Shown piece after piece: positions 31,162-42,474 of a stretch of DNA of 64,000 nt (the first letter of the stretch is position 1; each line of letters begins with the position of its first letter). The translations under genes were made by a program, and so were the position numbers. The stretch is taken from the NCBI GenBank assembly GCA_028714875.1, contig JAQTLN010000012.1, positions 1 through 64,000 of the forward strand. The letters are read 5' to 3'. The DNA comes from Gallionellaceae bacterium. GTDB taxonomy: Bacteria > Pseudomonadota > Gammaproteobacteria > Burkholderiales > Thiobacillaceae. Under the pieces are notes generated by a model that saw only the letters and a program-made list of their open reading frames with translations, had not been told where the DNA came from and made no database searches.

Positions 31162-32966
31162 AACGCCAGCACGACATGCCTTTCGGCGCCACCCCGCTCG
31201 CTGGCGGCGGCGTCCGTTTTCGCCTCTGGGCACCCAGCGTCACGGCGGTGACGCTGCGGCTCGATGAGACGGAAGAACTGCCGATGCCGGCCGTCGGTGA
31301 CGGCTGGTTCGAGCTGACCGTGGCCACGGCGCGCGCCGGCAGCCGCTACAGCTTCCGTCTACCCGATGGCTTGCTGGTGCCGGACCCGGCCTCGCGTTAC
31401 AACCCCGACGACATCCACGGCGCCTCCGAAGTGATCGACGCGGCCGCCTATGACTGGTCCGATGGCGACTGGCGCGGCCGCCCCTGGGAAGAAGCGGTGC
31501 TCTACGAACTGCACGTCGGCGGCTTCACCTCGGCGGGCACCTTCGCCGGCGTCATCGAACGGCTCGACTATCTCGTCGAACTGGGGGTGACCGCGCTGGA
31601 GATCATGCCGGTGTCCGATTTTCCCGGACAGCGCAACTGGGGCTATGACGGCGTGTTGCCGTTCGCGCCGGACGCCGCCTATGGCCGCCCGGAAGACTTC
31701 AAGCGCCTGATCGACGCCGCCCACGCGCGCGGCCTGATGGTGCTGCTCGACGTGGTCTACAACCACTTCGGCCCCGAGGGCAATTACCTGCACGCCTACG
31801 CCGCCGACTTCTTCAACCCGCGCCACGCCACCCCCTGGGGCGCGGCGATCAACTTCGACGGCGACAACAACCGCCCGGTGCGCGACTTCTTCGTCGACAA
31901 CGTCCGTTACTGGCTGGAGGAATTCCATCTCGACGGCCTCAGGCTGGACGCCATCCACGCCATCCGCGACGACAGTTCACCGGACATCATCGAGGAACTC
32001 GCGGCGGCCTTCCGTACCATCATGGGGCGCCACGTCCACATGGTGCTGGAGAACGAGCGCAACCAGTCGCGCTACCTGGGGCGTGCTGGAGACCAGCCGC
32101 GCCAAGCCACGGCGCAATGGAACGACGACATCCACCATGTATTTCACGTGCTCGCCACCGGCGAGGACGACGGCTATTACATCGACTACGCCAGCGACCC
32201 GATGCGCCGACTCGGCCGCTGTCTCGCCGAAGGCTTCGCCTACCAGGGCGAGCCCTCGCCCTTCGACCACGACCAGCCGCGCGGCGAGCCGAGCGCCCAC
32301 CTGCCGCCCGGCGCCTTCATCAACTTCCTGCAGAACCACGACCAGATCGGCAACCGCGCCTTCGGCGAGCGCCTGAACCACCTCGCGGCGCCGCTGATCC
32401 AGGAAGCCGTCACCGCCGTGCTGCTGCTTTCACCGCAGCCACCGATGTTGTTCATGGGCGAGGAATTCGCCGCCGCCCAGCCCTTCCTGTTCTTCTGCGA
32501 CTTCGGCCCGGAACTGGCGCGCGCGGTGACCGAAGGCCGCCGCCGCGAATTCTCGCGCTTCGCCCGCTTTGCCGATCCGGCCGCGCGCGAACGCATCCCC
32601 GATCCCAACGCGGTGGCCACTTTTGAAGCCTGCGTGCTCGACTGGAGCGCGATCGAACGGGCGCCGCACCAGGCCGCGCTCGACCTGCACCGGCGCTTGC
32701 TGGCGTTGCGCCGGCAATGGATCGCGCCACGCCTGGCCGGCATGGGCAACGGCGACCCGCAAATGACGCTGTTGTCGGAGCGCGCGCTGGCCCTGCGCTG
32801 GCGCCTGGGCGACGGCGCCATGCTGTCGCTGCAAGCCAATTTCGGTGAAGGCGCGATCGCGGCGGCACCCGCCGGCGGCGATCTCCTCTTCGCCACCGCC
32901 AATCTCGACGCCGCCATGCTCGCAACCGGGCAGTTGCCGCCCTGGTCGGTGGCCTGGCGTCTGTAA
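31158..32966 (+). CDS. treZ: Malto-oligosyltrehalose trehalohydrolase TreZ
   Basis: This 602-residue GH13_10 enzyme releases trehalose from maltooligosyltrehalose. It shows the N-terminal beta domain (GGGVRFRLWAPSVTAVTLRL), YELHVGGFTSAGTFAGVIERL, MPVSDFPGQRNWGYDGV, LDGLRLDAIHAI with the nucleophile, LENERNQSRYL and FLQNHDQIGNRAFGERL. It starts over the glgX stop (ATGA). Its partner TreY is encoded in the next gene as part of a fusion. Confidence 0.95.
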   Translation: MKRQHDMPFGATPLAGGGVRFRLWAPSVTAVTLRLDETEELPMPAVGDGWFELTVATARAGSRYSFRLPDGLLVPDPASRYNPDDIHGASEVIDAAAYDWSDGDWRGRPWEEAVLYELHVGGFTSAGTFAGVIERLDYLVELGVTALEIMPVSDFPGQRNWGYDGVLPFAPDAAYGRPEDFKRLIDAAHARGLMVLLDVVYNHFGPEGNYLHAYAADFFNPRHATPWGAAINFDGDNNRPVRDFFVDNVRYWLEEFHLDGLRLDAIHAIRDDSSPDIIEELAAAFRTIMGRHVHMVLENERNQSRYLGRAGDQPRQATAQWNDDIHHVFHVLATGEDDGYYIDYASDPMRRLGRCLAEGFAYQGEPSPFDHDQPRGEPSAHLPPGAFINFLQNHDQIGNRAFGERLNHLAAPLIQEAVTAVLLLSPQPPMLFMGEEFAAAQPFLFFCDFGPELARAVTEGRRREFSRFARFADPAARERIPDPNAVATFEACVLDWSAIERAPHQAALDLHRRLLALRRQWIAPRLAGMGNGDPQMTLLSERALALRWRLGDGAMLSLQANFGEGAIAAAPAGGDLLFATANLDAAMLATGQLPPWSVAWRL

Positions 32967-32973
32967 TCTGAAA

Positions 32974-33072
32974 CGTAGGATGTGGTGAGCAACGCGAACC
33001 GCATCGACCACACTGTGATGCGGTTCGCTTCGCTCTGATGAAGCCCCTACCCTTCGGTAACCACATCCTACG
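32974..33072. repeat. Palindromic intergenic element (CGTAGGATGTGG family)
   Basis: Outer arms CGTAGGATGTGG (32974-32985) and CCACATCCTACG (33061-33072) enclose inner arms GCGAACCGCATC and GATGCGGTTCGC. It fills most of the gap between treZ and the malQ-treY fusion. A related, longer copy lies at 38331-38413 and a half copy near 19490. It is probably a mobile or dispersed palindrome. Confidence 0.8.
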
Positions 33073-33097
33073 GCCCTACCAATAAAAGGAAGCAACC

Positions 33098-36000
33098 ATG
33101 ACCACGACCCTGGCCGCGCTGAAACAACTCGCCAGCCATTGCGGCATCGCCGCCGAGTACGACGACATCTGGGGCAAGCACCACGCAACCTCGGAACAGA
33201 CGCTGCGCGCCCTGCTCGCCGCCATGCACTTTCCCGCCGAGGCGGACCCCGCGTTGCTGCTGAAGGGCATGGAGGAACAGGAATGGCGGCGGCCGCTGCC
33301 GCCGGTCATGGTGTTGCAAACCGGCGCCGCGCCGGCCGTGCCGCTCTCACTGTCTGTGGCCAAGGCGGGCAAGCCGCATCGCTGGATACTGACGAGCGAG
33401 GACGGCACGGCTAGCACGGGCGAGTTCGTGCCCGCCAAGTTGCCGCGACTGGATGAGCTACGCCTGGGCGGCACCCCTTTCCTGCGCGGCGAGCTGAGCC
33501 TGCCCCCCCTGGCGACACCTGGCTACTACCGCCTCGAGGTCGAGCAACCGGGACGCGAGGTTCAGGCTCAGGCGGCCATGACGCTGATCGTCGCGCCGGC
33601 CAGCTGTTATCAGCCCGAAGCGGTGCAAGGAGAAGGCCGTGTCTGGGGCCCGACGGTGCAGCTCTATGGCCTGCGCTCGCGCCGCAACTGGGGCATCGGC
33701 GACTTCGGCGACCTGCGCGCCCTGGTCGATCTGTCGGCGGCGGCCGGTGGCGGCGTGGTCGGGGTCAATCCCCTGCATGCCCTGTTCCCGGACGACCCCA
33801 CGCGGGTCAGCCCCTATAGCCCCTCCAGCCGCTGTTTCGTCAACGTGCTTTACCTCGATATTGAGATGATTCCGGAGTTCGCCGAGTGCGAAACGGCGCG
33901 CAATCACGTCGCCTCCGAGCGTTTCCAGGGCCGGCTGCGGCGTCTGCGCGCCAGCGAACAAGTCGCCTACGAGGAGGTATCCAGCGCCAAGCGCGAAGTG
34001 CTGGCCATGCTCTACCGCCACTTCCGCGAGCACCACCTCGGCAACGACAGCGAGCGGGCGCGCGCCTTCCGCGGGTTCCGCGCGGAGGCGGGCGAGGCGC
34101 TGGAACACCACGCCCGCTTCGAGGCGCTGCAAGAACACTTCCGCCGCGAGAGCGCCGCCGTCTGGGGCTGGCCGGCCTGGCCCGAGGCCTACCAGCAACC
34201 GTCTTCGCCGGCGGTGGCGACGTTCGCGTCCGAAAACGCCGAGGCCGTCGACTTCTTTGCCTGGCTGCAATGGCTGGCCGACGAGCAGCTCGAAACCCTG
34301 GGCGAACAATCCTGGCGCCGTGGCCTGGGCGTCGGCCTCTATCAGGATCTGGCGGTGGGGGTGAATCCGGGCGGCTCGGAGGCCTGGGCCTGGCAGGAGG
34401 CCTACGCCGCCGGCGCCCACGTCGGCGCGCCGCCCGACGATTTCAATCATTTCGGCCAGGAGTGGGGGCTGCCGCCGCTGGTGCCACACCGCCTGCGGGA
34501 AGCGGCCTATGCGCCCTTCATCGCCGTGCTGCGCGCCAACATGCGCCACTGCGGCGCGCTGCGCATCGACCATGTCATGGGGCTCGCGCGCCTGTTCTGG
34601 GTGCCGCTCGGCCTGTCCCCGGCGGAGGGCGCCTACGTCGCCTATCCGCTGGACGACCTGCTCGGCATCGTCGCCCTGGAAAGCCAGCGCAACCAATGCA
34701 TGGTGATCGGCGAGGACCTGGGCACGGTGCCCGAAGGCTTCCGGCCCCTTCTGGCCAGGGCCGACGTGCTTTCCTACCGACCCTTCCTGTTCGAGCGGAC
34801 TGATGACGGTGGTTTCAAGCCGCCGGCCGAGTATCCGCGCCAGGCGCTGGTGGCGGTGAGCACCCACGACCTGCCGACGCTTGCCGGTTTCTGGAAGGGG
34901 AGCGACCTCGATCTGCGCGCGGCGCTGCGATTGTTCGCGGACAAGGACCAGTACGGCCCACAGGTGGTGGACCGCGCCCAGGATCGCGCCCGTTTCCTGG
35001 TAGCGCTGGAACGCGAGGGTCTGCTGCCGGAGGGCGCCAGCATCCATCCGAATTCCGCGCCGGAAATGACACCGGCCCTGATGCTGGCCATCCACACCTA
35101 CCTGGCGCGGACACCGGCGCGAATGCTGGTGGTGCAGCCCGAGGACATCCTCGGCCTCGTCGAGCAGGTCAATTTGCCGGGCAGCCGTGATGACCAGCAC
35201 CCCAACTGGCGCCGACGCCTGCCCCTGGACCTCGAGGATTGGCTGGACGACGGCCGTTTCACCGCGATCGGCGAGACGCTGCGCCAGGCGCGGGGCAGCG
35301 CGGTATCGCCGCGCGAAGCGACGCCGGCGATCAACCACGTGGCGGTCATTCCGCGCGCCACCTACCGGCTCCAGTTCAATCGCGACTTCACCTTCACGCA
35401 GGCGACCGCTCTGGCGCCTTATCTCGCCGAGCTGGGCGTGAGCCACTGCTACGCCTCGCCCTACCTGAAAGCGCGGCCGGGTAGCACCCATGGCTATGAC
35501 ATCGTCGACCACGCCGCGCTCAACCCGGAAATCGGCGGCGCGCGCGAGTACGACGATTTCGTCACCGCGCTGAAAGGACAGGGACTCGGCCAGATCCTCG
35601 ACGTGGTCCCCAACCACATGGGGGTCATGGGCGCCGACAACGCCTGGTGGCTGGACGTGCTGGAGAACGGCCCGGCCTCGGCCTGGGGCGCCTTCTTCGA
35701 CATCGACTGGGAACCGCTCAACCCGGACCTCCGGGGCAAGGTACTGCTGCCGCTGCTCGGCGACCACTACGGCACCGTTCTGAACCGGGGCGAACTGCGC
35801 CTGGACTACGACGCCGCGCGCGGAGAATTCAGCCTCTTCTATTACCAGCACCGGCTGCCGGTGGACCCGGCGAGCTATCCCCGCATCCTCGGCCACCGGA
35901 GCGAACGCCTGGCGGCCGCGCTCGGCGAGAGCCACGAGCAATACGGCGAACTGCAAGCCCTGCTCACCGCCTTCGGCCACCTGCCGGGGCGCACCGAAAA

Positions 36001-38224
36001 CGACCCGGCGCGTATGGCCGAGCGTCAGCGCGACAAGGAGGTGCACAAGCGCCATCTCGCCGCCCTGAGCGAAGCCCAGGCCAGCATCGCGCATCACATC
36101 GCCGACAACCTGGCCGAATACAACGGCAGCCCCGGCCATCCCGCCAGCTTCGACCTGTTGCACGAACTGATTCAGGTGCAGGGTTACCGCCTTGCCTACT
36201 GGCGGGTCGCCGCCGACGAGATCAATTACCGTCGTTTTTTCGACATCAACGACCTCGCCGCGCTGCGCATGGAAGACCCGGCGGTATTCGACGCCACCCA
36301 TCATTTCATTCTCGATCTGATCGCCCAGGGCAAGGTCGAGGGGCTGCGCATCGACCACCCCGATGGCCTTTATGACCCCGGCGAGTACTTCCGCCACCTG
36401 CAGCGTGCCGTCGCCGGCAAGCCCCTCGCGCCGGGCGAACCGCCGGCGCTGTATCTGGTGATCGAGAAGATCCTCGCCGACCACGAACGCCTGCCGGACG
36501 ACTGGCCGATCCACGGCGCCACCGGCTACCGCTTCGCCAACCTGGTCAACAACCTGTTCGTCGATACCGCCTCCGAGCAGCGCATGACCCGCATCTACCG
36601 CGACTTCAGCGGCGTCGCCGACGACTTCGAGGAACTCGCCCACGAAGCCAAGAAGGTGATCATGGATACCGCCCTGTCGAGCGAGTTCACGGTGCTCGCG
36701 ACCCGCCTGGCGCGCATCGCCGCCGCCAGCCGCGACACCTGCGACTTCACCCTCAACGGCCTGCGCGACGCGCTGGAAGAGGTGGTGGCCTGTTTCCCGG
36801 TCTATCGCAGCTACGTCGCCCACAGCGAGCTGTCCGGCGATGACCGCCGCCATATCGACTGGGCCATCGCCGTGGCGAAGAAACGCAGCCCGCTGGCCGA
36901 CACCGGCATCTACGACTTCGTCGCGAGCGTGCTGACCTGCGACATCGCCCAAGGCCGTAGCGCCTCGTTCCGCGAACAGGTGGGGGCCTTCGCCATGAAG
37001 TTCCAGCAGGTTTCCTCGCCGGTGATGGCCAAGGGGGTCGAGGACACCGCCTTCTACCGCTACCACCGCCTCACCTCGCTCAACGACGTCGGCGGCGAGC
37101 CGCGCCGTTTCGGCATCTCCGTGACCGCCTTCCACGGCGCCACCCGCGCCCGCGCCCTCAGTTGGCCGCACAACATGCTGGCCACCTCCACCCACGACAG
37201 CAAGCGCTCAGAAGACATGCGCGCCCGCCTCAACGTGCTCTCCGAAATCCCGGCGGCGTGGAAGCTGATGTTGAAACGCTGGCGCCGCCTGAATCGCGGC
37301 CGCAAGCGCCTGATCGACGGCGTCGAGGCACCCTCGCGCAACGACGAGTACCTGCTCTACCAGACCCTGATCGGCACCTGGCCGCTGACCCCACCCGACG
37401 ATGACGCCCTGGCCGACTATCGCTCACGCATCGATGCCTACATGATCAAGGCCCTGCGCGAAGCCAAGGTACACAGCAGTTGGGTGCAGGTGAACGGCGA
37501 ATACGAAGGCGCGGTGAGCGGCTTCATCCAGTCCCTACTGGCGCCGGGCGAGAAGAACCTGTTCCTGGCCGACTTCATGCCTCTGGTGCAAACCATTACC
37601 CACCATGGCCTGATCAATGCCCTCGCCCAGGCGCTGATCAAGGTCACCTCGCCGGGCGTGCCCGACATCTACCAGGGCTGCGAGTTGTGGCAGTTCAACC
37701 TGGTCGACCCGGACAACCGCCGCCCGGTGGATTTCGACCAGCGCCGCGCACTGCTGGCGGAAACCAAGGCGCTGACCGACGCGCCGCCGGAACAATGGCC
37801 GCGACGCCTGCGCCCCCTGCTCGACGACATGACGGACGGCCGAATCAAGCTCTACACCCTCTGGCAAACCCTGGCCCTGCGCGCGCAATGGCCCGAAGTG
37901 TTCCGCGACGGCGCCTACCTGCCATTGACAGTGAATGGAGCACGCGCCCTCCACACCTGCGCCTATGCCCGCCGACACGGCGATCGCGCCCTGATCGCCC
38001 TGGTTCCGCGCCTGCCTGCCGGCCTGCTCGGTGACAACCTCGTCCTGCCTTTGGGGCACGAGGTGTGGGGCGACACGGTGCTGGAACTCCCCGCCGAGCT
38101 GGCCGCCACCCCCTGGCGCAACGTCTTCACCGGCGAGCGCCACGCGGCGGCCGGGCAACTGGCGCTGGGACAGCTTTTCGCCAGCTTCCCGGTGGTGTTG
38201 CTGGCTTCGGAGACGGTCGATTGA
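33098..38224 (+). CDS. 4-alpha-glucanotransferase/malto-oligosyltrehalose synthase fusion (MalQ-TreY)
   Basis: This is a single 1708-residue open frame. Residues 1 to about 745 form a classic MalQ (GH77): an N-terminal helical domain, VQLYGLRSRRNWGIGDFGDL, NPLHALFPDDPTRVSPYSPSSR, the nucleophile region LRIDHVMGLARLFWVP, VIGEDLGTVPEGF and STHDLPTLAGFW. From about residue 748 TreY begins: RATYRLQFNRDFTFTQA, VSHCYASPYLKARPGSTHGYD, VEGLRIDHPDGLYDP, YLVIEKILADHE and MAKGVEDTAFYRY. MalQ lengthens glucans and TreY isomerises their reducing end to trehalosyl, which TreZ (upstream) cuts. AAAGGAAG precedes the ATG. No frameshift is seen at the junction. Confidence 0.95.
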   Translation: MTTTLAALKQLASHCGIAAEYDDIWGKHHATSEQTLRALLAAMHFPAEADPALLLKGMEEQEWRRPLPPVMVLQTGAAPAVPLSLSVAKAGKPHRWILTSEDGTASTGEFVPAKLPRLDELRLGGTPFLRGELSLPPLATPGYYRLEVEQPGREVQAQAAMTLIVAPASCYQPEAVQGEGRVWGPTVQLYGLRSRRNWGIGDFGDLRALVDLSAAAGGGVVGVNPLHALFPDDPTRVSPYSPSSRCFVNVLYLDIEMIPEFAECETARNHVASERFQGRLRRLRASEQVAYEEVSSAKREVLAMLYRHFREHHLGNDSERARAFRGFRAEAGEALEHHARFEALQEHFRRESAAVWGWPAWPEAYQQPSSPAVATFASENAEAVDFFAWLQWLADEQLETLGEQSWRRGLGVGLYQDLAVGVNPGGSEAWAWQEAYAAGAHVGAPPDDFNHFGQEWGLPPLVPHRLREAAYAPFIAVLRANMRHCGALRIDHVMGLARLFWVPLGLSPAEGAYVAYPLDDLLGIVALESQRNQCMVIGEDLGTVPEGFRPLLARADVLSYRPFLFERTDDGGFKPPAEYPRQALVAVSTHDLPTLAGFWKGSDLDLRAALRLFADKDQYGPQVVDRAQDRARFLVALEREGLLPEGASIHPNSAPEMTPALMLAIHTYLARTPARMLVVQPEDILGLVEQVNLPGSRDDQHPNWRRRLPLDLEDWLDDGRFTAIGETLRQARGSAVSPREATPAINHVAVIPRATYRLQFNRDFTFTQATALAPYLAELGVSHCYASPYLKARPGSTHGYDIVDHAALNPEIGGAREYDDFVTALKGQGLGQILDVVPNHMGVMGADNAWWLDVLENGPASAWGAFFDIDWEPLNPDLRGKVLLPLLGDHYGTVLNRGELRLDYDAARGEFSLFYYQHRLPVDPASYPRILGHRSERLAAALGESHEQYGELQALLTAFGHLPGRTENDPARMAERQRDKEVHKRHLAALSEAQASIAHHIADNLAEYNGSPGHPASFDLLHELIQVQGYRLAYWRVAADEINYRRFFDINDLAALRMEDPAVFDATHHFILDLIAQGKVEGLRIDHPDGLYDPGEYFRHLQRAVAGKPLAPGEPPALYLVIEKILADHERLPDDWPIHGATGYRFANLVNNLFVDTASEQRMTRIYRDFSGVADDFEELAHEAKKVIMDTALSSEFTVLATRLARIAAASRDTCDFTLNGLRDALEEVVACFPVYRSYVAHSELSGDDRRHIDWAIAVAKKRSPLADTGIYDFVASVLTCDIAQGRSASFREQVGAFAMKFQQVSSPVMAKGVEDTAFYRYHRLTSLNDVGGEPRRFGISVTAFHGATRARALSWPHNMLATSTHDSKRSEDMRARLNVLSEIPAAWKLMLKRWRRLNRGRKRLIDGVEAPSRNDEYLLYQTLIGTWPLTPPDDDALADYRSRIDAYMIKALREAKVHSSWVQVNGEYEGAVSGFIQSLLAPGEKNLFLADFMPLVQTITHHGLINALAQALIKVTSPGVPDIYQGCELWQFNLVDPDNRRPVDFDQRRALLAETKALTDAPPEQWPRRLRPLLDDMTDGRIKLYTLWQTLALRAQWPEVFRDGAYLPLTVNGARALHTCAYARRHGDRALIALVPRLPAGLLGDNLVLPLGHEVWGDTVLELPAELAATPWRNVFTGERHAAAGQLALGQLFASFPVVLLASETVD

Positions 38225-38279
38225 CGGCGACTAAATGACCACGGCGCGCCTTGCCTGGCTACGCACCCAAGTGGGGTTG

Positions 38280-38448
38280 CTAGTGGTCAGTCACGTTGAA
38301 ACACAGGAACATAAGCGCGCCCCGCTCTGACGTAGGGTGTGGTGAGCGTAGCGAACCGCGCCATGCAATGCGAACGAGGTCGATGCGGTTCGCTACGCTC
38401 ACCACATCCTACGGGCCATCCATTCGATTCGTGGTGACTGACTACTAG
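38280..38448. repeat. MITE-like element with nested inverted repeats upstream of katG
   Basis: Fifteen-base outer arms (38280-38294 and 38434-38448, one mismatch, ending in CTAG) enclose 29-base inner arms at 38331-38359 and 38385-38413 of the CGTAGGRTGTGGTGAGC family. The stretch from 38225 to 38633 has no gene. Besides this element I see only katG upstream sequence with GAGGAG at 38622-38627. Confidence 0.65.
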
Positions 38449-38561
38449 AAGGATGAGAAGGGGGTGCCGGGTCATCGGCCAAAACTCGAATGCCACGCCG
38501 GCTGCTCTGTGCGCTGTCTTGATTGAGGGAGTAGATCGTAGCCATTGCTTTTATTCATTAG

Positions 38562-40808
<2,247 letters not shown>

Positions 40809-40825
40809 ACCCGGCGGACAGGGCT

Positions 40826-40987
40826 TACACGTCTCACATCGCGCCACGGGTGGCCGATGTCGCCGGCACCGGTCTGTTCGTGACCGGCGACAAGCGGGTG
40901 CTGGGCTGGAAGCAGTCGGGCAACCCGCGCATCGTCACCCCGCGCGAAGACTGGATCACGTTGTTCGCTCCGCACCTGAAGCACTGA
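40826..40987 (+). pseudogene. C-terminal fragment, possibly of a PIN-domain protein
   Basis: The last 53 codons of an open frame downstream of katG read like a protein C-terminus: VAGTGLFVTGDKRVLGWK followed by RIVTPREDWITLF. The order VTGDK...VL...IVTPREF is typical of the end of PIN-domain ribonucleases. The upstream part of the frame overlaps katG in another frame and has no sense. I read it as a remnant of a lost toxin-like gene. Low certainty. Confidence 0.35.
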
Positions 40988-41023
40988 GGAGGCGGAGAAC
41001 TGGGGCGCCCATCTTGCCCAGAA

Positions 41024-41064
41024 AGAACGATCGTTCTATTCTGCGATGCCAGAACGATCGTTCT
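41024..41064. promoter_or_regulatory. Two identical GAAC-N4-GTTC palindromes at the Y-polymerase start (SOS-type operator candidate)
   Basis: AGAACGATCGTTCT occurs at 41024-41037 and again at 41051-41064, 27 bases apart, with the second ending six bases before the ATG at 41070. Both are perfect palindromes with a GATC centre. GAAC-N4-GTTC is the LexA box form known from Gram-positive bacteria, while the usual betaproteobacterial box is CTGT-N8-ACAG. The position over the start strongly suggests repressor control. Confidence 0.75.
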
Positions 41065-41069
41065 TTTCC

Positions 41070-42329
41070 ATGTCCCTGCGCGCCCTCCTCCTCGACTTCA
41101 ACTCCTACTTCGCCTCGGTGGAGCAACATCTGCGCCCGGAGTTGCGCGGGCGGCCGGTCGGCATCCTGCCGGTGATGGCGGAGACCAGTTGCTGCATCGC
41201 CGCCAGCCGCGAAGCCAAGCGCTTCGGGGTGAAGACCGGCACCGGCGTCATGGATGCCAGCCGCCTCTGCCCGGACATCGTTTTCGTGCAGGCACGGCCG
41301 CGTGTCTATGTCGAGATGCACCACCGCCTGATGGACATCGTCGATACCGTCATCGCCGTCAGCGAGGTGCTTTCCATCGACGAAGTGGCCTGTGACCTGA
41401 CCGGCTCCTGGCAACAGGAAAGCGTGGTCCGGGGGCTGGCCGGCGAGGTCAAGGCCAAGCTGCGTGACCACGTCGGCGAGGTGCTCACCTGTTCCATCGG
41501 CGTCGGCCCCAACCGCTTTCTGGCCAAGACCGCGTCCAACATGCAGAAGCCGGACGGGCTCGTCGTCATCAACCAGGAAGACCTGCCCGACTGCCTGTTC
41601 CGCCTCAAGCTGAATGACCTCAACGGCATCGCCGGCGCCATGCTGGAGCGCCTGGAGCGGCACGGCATCGGCACGGTGGAGGCGCTGTGCCGGGCCGACC
41701 GCGAACACTTGCGCCGGGTCTGGGGCGGGGTCGGGGGCGAACGCATGTATGACCGCCTGCGCGGCGTCGACGTGGTGTTGCCACCGACGAAACGCTCCAG
41801 CCTGGGCCACTCCCATGTATTGCCGCCGCGCCTGCGCCATGACGCGGGCGCCTTCGCGGTGCTCTCCAAGTTGACCCAGAAAGCCGCGCTGCGCCTGCGC
41901 GCCGAAGGCTACATGGCCGGACGCCTGGGGGTGCGCGTGAGCTATCGCAAACACAGCGAATGGGGCGTGGACACCCGCTTCGCGCCGATGCGGGACACCC
42001 TCGCCAGCCTGCGCTTGCTCGCCGCCCTCTGGGCGGAACGGCCGCGCCGGCGCGAGCCGATCAAGGTCGGCATGGTGTTCGGCGAGCTGCTCCCGAGCGA
42101 CAAGGTGAGCCTGCCGCTGTTCCCCGACGGCAGCCGCAGCCCCGGCCTGGATAGCGCGCTCGACCGCGTGCGCCTGAAATTCGGCGCGGAAGCGCTCTAC
42201 TTCGGTGGCGCATTCATGGCCCAGGAAGAAGCCCCCATGCGCATCTCCTTCACCCACATCCCGGATCTGAAGCTGGAGGCGGATGGCAAGGTGGGAGGAT
42301 TGGGCGAGCGGGCGTTGCTGGAAGTGTGA
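41070..42329 (+). CDS. Y-family DNA polymerase (DinB/UmuC-like)
   Basis: This 419-residue protein begins MSLRALLLDFNSYFASVEQHL. The first metal-binding Asp is in LLDFNSYFASVEQ and the second site reads SIDEVACDLTGSW, so the catalytic acidic residues are kept, unlike ImuB. The helix-hairpin-helix region is near LNGIAGAMLERLERHGIGTVEAL, and a little-finger domain follows. It is a translesion polymerase, but it aligns by eye with neither classic DinB nor UmuC, so no symbol is given. The ATG at 41070 fits the homology; the frame opens slightly earlier at 41046 inside the operator palindrome. Confidence 0.88.
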   Translation: MSLRALLLDFNSYFASVEQHLRPELRGRPVGILPVMAETSCCIAASREAKRFGVKTGTGVMDASRLCPDIVFVQARPRVYVEMHHRLMDIVDTVIAVSEVLSIDEVACDLTGSWQQESVVRGLAGEVKAKLRDHVGEVLTCSIGVGPNRFLAKTASNMQKPDGLVVINQEDLPDCLFRLKLNDLNGIAGAMLERLERHGIGTVEALCRADREHLRRVWGGVGGERMYDRLRGVDVVLPPTKRSSLGHSHVLPPRLRHDAGAFAVLSKLTQKAALRLRAEGYMAGRLGVRVSYRKHSEWGVDTRFAPMRDTLASLRLLAALWAERPRRREPIKVGMVFGELLPSDKVSLPLFPDGSRSPGLDSALDRVRLKFGAEALYFGGAFMAQEEAPMRISFTHIPDLKLEADGKVGGLGERALLEV

Positions 42330-42351
42330 GAGAAAGGCTGCGAGGGGTGGC

Positions 42352-42453
42352 TTCCCCCTTTTTCAAAGGGGGAGTGAGGGGAATTTGGCGGCGTTTGCCA
42401 GCGCATCGGCCTCAGAAATCCCCCCCAGCCCCCCTTTGGGAAAGGGGGGAGTG
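42352..42453. repeat. C/G-rich palindromic repeat (CCCCCCTTTG...CAAAGGGGGG family), copy 1
   Basis: Two hairpins of the type CCCCCTTT/AAAGGGGG lie about 60 bases apart. The segments between them (GAGGGGAATTT and AAATCCCCCC) are also inversely complementary, so the whole unit can fold. It lies between the Y-family polymerase and metY, which converge. The same family occurs inside the hlyD gene at 46437 and between secA-like and M50 genes at 48545-48883. Confidence 0.85.
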
Positions 42454-42474
42454 GCCAGCGCGAGGGGCTTTTGT

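Noticed and set aside
33458-37195. Minus-strand open frame of 1245 codons
   Set aside because: It is antisense to the MalQ-TreY fusion, whose motifs are complete. The antisense translation shows no recognisable domain.
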